From positions 1 to 38,990 of the IMG/VR virus record IMGVR_UViG_3300028563_000002: a DNA stretch of 38,990 bases. One strand, written 5' to 3'. Below, piece after piece: positions 37,600 to 38,990 of this stretch. The notes beneath the pieces were generated by a model, which was given only the letters and a program-made list of their open reading frames with translations, made no database searches and was not told the DNA's origin. The position numbers and the translations under genes were made by a program. Positions within the stretch are counted from its first letter, which is position 1; each line of letters starts with the position of its first letter. The DNA comes from a virus.

Positions 37600-38018
37600 T
37601 GGTCGTTAAAGTCTATCAATTCAAATGCAAACATTGTAACAAGATTAGAAATAGTTATGACCCTACTATGGAGTTTTGTTCAACTGCATGCAAAGGTAAG
37701 CTTGAGTATTACGAAAAGATGTCCTTAGTTTCTTCTCGCGTCAAACGTCAAAAATCTCAATTAAAGAATGATGTTCTCTATCCCTGTGTAGTATGTGGGA
37801 TGGAGACATCAAATCGCAAGTATTGCTCTAGGGAATGTCAAAAGTCGCAACGCAATAAGATAAATAGAGAGAAAACACTTCTGAAGTCAGGTGAAACATT
37901 CTTAAAAGAAAAAGTTAAACCTAAATACTCTTTAGCTGCTCTGAATAGAATGGCTGAGTGGAAAAGAGTGAATGATGATGAATCATGGTTGAATAGATTT
38001 CAGGCTTCAAGGAGATGA
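37599..38018 (+). CDS. Two-zinc-finger protein upstream of terminase (139 aa)
   Basis: Two treble-clef-like Cys modules: CKHC with CSTAC near residues 10-31, and CVVCGMETSNRKYCSREC near 63-80, followed by a basic helical C-terminus (KYSLAALNRMAEWKRVNDDE). The layout is similar to the leftward protein at 9457. Many phages have HNH-type zinc proteins near terminases, but no HNH triad is visible here. Its stop overlaps the large terminase start. Confidence 0.65.
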   Translation: MVVKVYQFKCKHCNKIRNSYDPTMEFCSTACKGKLEYYEKMSLVSSRVKRQKSQLKNDVLYPCVVCGMETSNRKYCSRECQKSQRNKINREKTLLKSGETFLKEKVKPKYSLAALNRMAEWKRVNDDESWLNRFQASRR

Positions 38019-38990
38019 TGGAAGAATACATTCCGACTCAGGATGAGCTTAACGATAAGTTATGGCGTCTTACTCATCTCTATTACATCACAAACAAATC
38101 CGGCGAAGAAGTCCTCTTTGACCTCAATTGGGCGCAGAAAGAGCTATTCCATAAGGAATGGCATCAAATGCTAGTTCTTAAAGCGCGTCAGCTTGGAGTC
38201 ACTACATATTTCTCAATAAACTTCTTGGATGATTGCTTTTGGCATGGCAATACTCATGCGGGAATTATTGCACATCGTAAAGAAGACGCCGAAGATATCT
38301 TTAAAAAGAAGGTTAAATATGCCTACGACAGAATGCCTCAATGGACTCGAACCTTTAACTCAGCAACAAACGACCGAAGTGGTGAGCTTGCTTTCGAGAA
38401 TGGCTCTAGTTATAGAGTCTCTACAGGATTTCGATCAGGAACTTACCAACGGCTGCTTGTATCCGAGTTTGGAAAGATATGCGCAAAATCACCTGATGTT
38501 GCTAAAGAGATCGTCACAGGAAGCCTTAATACAGTTTCTTCAGATCAGGTTATCGCTATCGAGTCGACTGCTGAAGGGCGAGAAGGATATTTCTACGAAT
38601 TTAGTAAGCAAGCCGAGGCCCTATCCTTGCTTGGACGGGAGTTGTCTGCAATGCAACAAAGATTCTTCTTTTTCCCTTGGTACGACGAACCAGGATACCG
38701 AGAAGCAAGCCAGGAAATCACCGTGAGTAAAGAAACTAACGAATATCTTGATAAGATTGAATTGGAACGTCAAAGAAAGATTGATGAAGAACAGCGACGC
38801 TGGTATGAAATGAAACTTAAGATGCTTGGCGATGCCATGAAGCAAGAATATCCATCAACTCCTAAAGAGGCATTTGAAAGTGCAAACGAAGGTCTTTATT
38901 ACGGTGTACAGCTCGCTAAATTGCGTGCTAATGGGAGCTTGTGTCGGGTACCCTATGACGATTCAAATGTGGTGCATACTGCTTGGGACA
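38018..38990 (+). CDS. Terminase large subunit, N-terminal part (continues at base 1)
   Basis: The ATPase half of the packaging motor. With AAGGAG upstream I start at ATG 38018; ATG 38015 in the same frame is possible. Residues 53-63 contain Walker A LVLKARQLGVTT, and 145-151 hold Walker B RLLVSEFG with the catalytic Glu after Ser; a coupling motif follows in AIESTAEGREGYFYE. The reading frame has no stop before the window's end. Exactly 282 codons precede base 38864, where the duplicated 127 bases begin, so the protein continues in frame at base 1 and ends at 663 (about 502 residues). Confidence 0.93.
   Translation, partial: MEEYIPTQDELNDKLWRLTHLYYITNKSGEEVLFDLNWAQKELFHKEWHQMLVLKARQLGVTTYFSINFLDDCFWHGNTHAGIIAHRKEDAEDIFKKKVKYAYDRMPQWTRTFNSATNDRSGELAFENGSSYRVSTGFRSGTYQRLLVSEFGKICAKSPDVAKEIVTGSLNTVSSDQVIAIESTAEGREGYFYEFSKQAEALSLLGRELSAMQQRFFFFPWYDEPGYREASQEITVSKETNEYLDKIELERQRKIDEEQRRWYEMKLKMLGDAMKQEYPSTPKEAFESANEGLYYGVQLAKLRANGSLCRVPYDDSNVVHTAWD
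38864..38990. repeat. Terminal direct repeat, right copy (assembly overlap)
   Basis: Identical to 1-127. Removing one copy closes the genome to a 38,863-bp circle and restores a single large terminase gene. Confidence 0.95.

Noticed and set aside
1-38990. CRISPR array, rRNA, insertion sequence
   Set aside because: No regularly spaced long repeats with unique spacers, no rRNA-like sequence, and no transposase or IS-type inverted ends were seen.

Overview
The window is a complete, circularly closed genome of a small temperate podovirus-like phage that probably persists as a plasmid (a phage-plasmid). The first 127 bases are repeated exactly as the last 127 bases (38864-38990), and the large terminase reading frame runs across the junction without interruption. 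The real molecule is therefore a circle of about 38,863 bp. The host is a bacterium. A lipobox lipoprotein and P22/N4-style head genes suggest Gram-negative. The AT-rich sequence and the style of the replication and ParA genes remind me of elements of intracellular bacteria (Chlamydiae, Legionella-like), but the sequence alone does not prove a host.

Layout. 38018-38863 plus 1-663: large terminase. 660-4386: a tightly overlapping rightward run of small early/accessory genes (DUF551, a possible primase-like protein, zinc-ribbon proteins, a two-helix membrane protein). 4689-7221: portal and two small proteins, ended by a terminator, then a tRNA-like element. 7363-8935: a ParA/ribbon-helix-helix partition module embedded in 11-bp TATAT iterons. 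9913-15785: scaffold, major capsid and head-completion/connector genes. 15786-22568: large tail protein, structural protein and three ejection-type proteins. 22572-25891: a compact leftward seven-gene operon with RtcB RNA ligase, an SPFH/band-7 membrane protein, an unrecognised WYYGWD protein and an HTH protein. 26043-29973: tail fibre or spike genes, a lipoprotein and small Lys-rich proteins. 30015-32565: a leftward recombination operon (YqaJ-type exonuclease, ERF annealing protein, small proteins). 32708-35081: repressor-like HTH gene, a structured non-coding region, a winged-helix protein, and a replication module. 35134-38018: SSB-like protein, RusA-like resolvase, GroES-like co-chaperonin, small terminase and small conserved phage proteins.

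Three systems stand out. (1) The replication gene (33755-34570) has a leader that looks like a copy-control circuit. A leader ORF ends just inside the rep start. The rep ribosome-binding site lies in an 8-bp stem. A hairpin loop upstream (ATGGAG) can pair with the sequestering arm (CTCCAT). A leftward promoter with a perfect TATAAT box and an intrinsic terminator define a roughly 70-nt antisense RNA whose loop is CTCCAT. The origin itself appears to be 11-bp iterons inside the rep gene followed by AT-rich 12-mers, as in lambda O/ori. (2) Four arrays of TATAT boxes at an exact 11-bp period sit at parA, at the RHH gene, before a tail gene and before the recombination genes. This suggests one DNA-binding protein links partition with phage gene control. 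(3) The RtcB-SPFH operon sits as an insertion between virion genes and looks like a phage-borne RNA-repair/membrane module. I saw no integrase and no recognisable endolysin, which fits plasmid-like lysogeny and leaves lysis unexplained.
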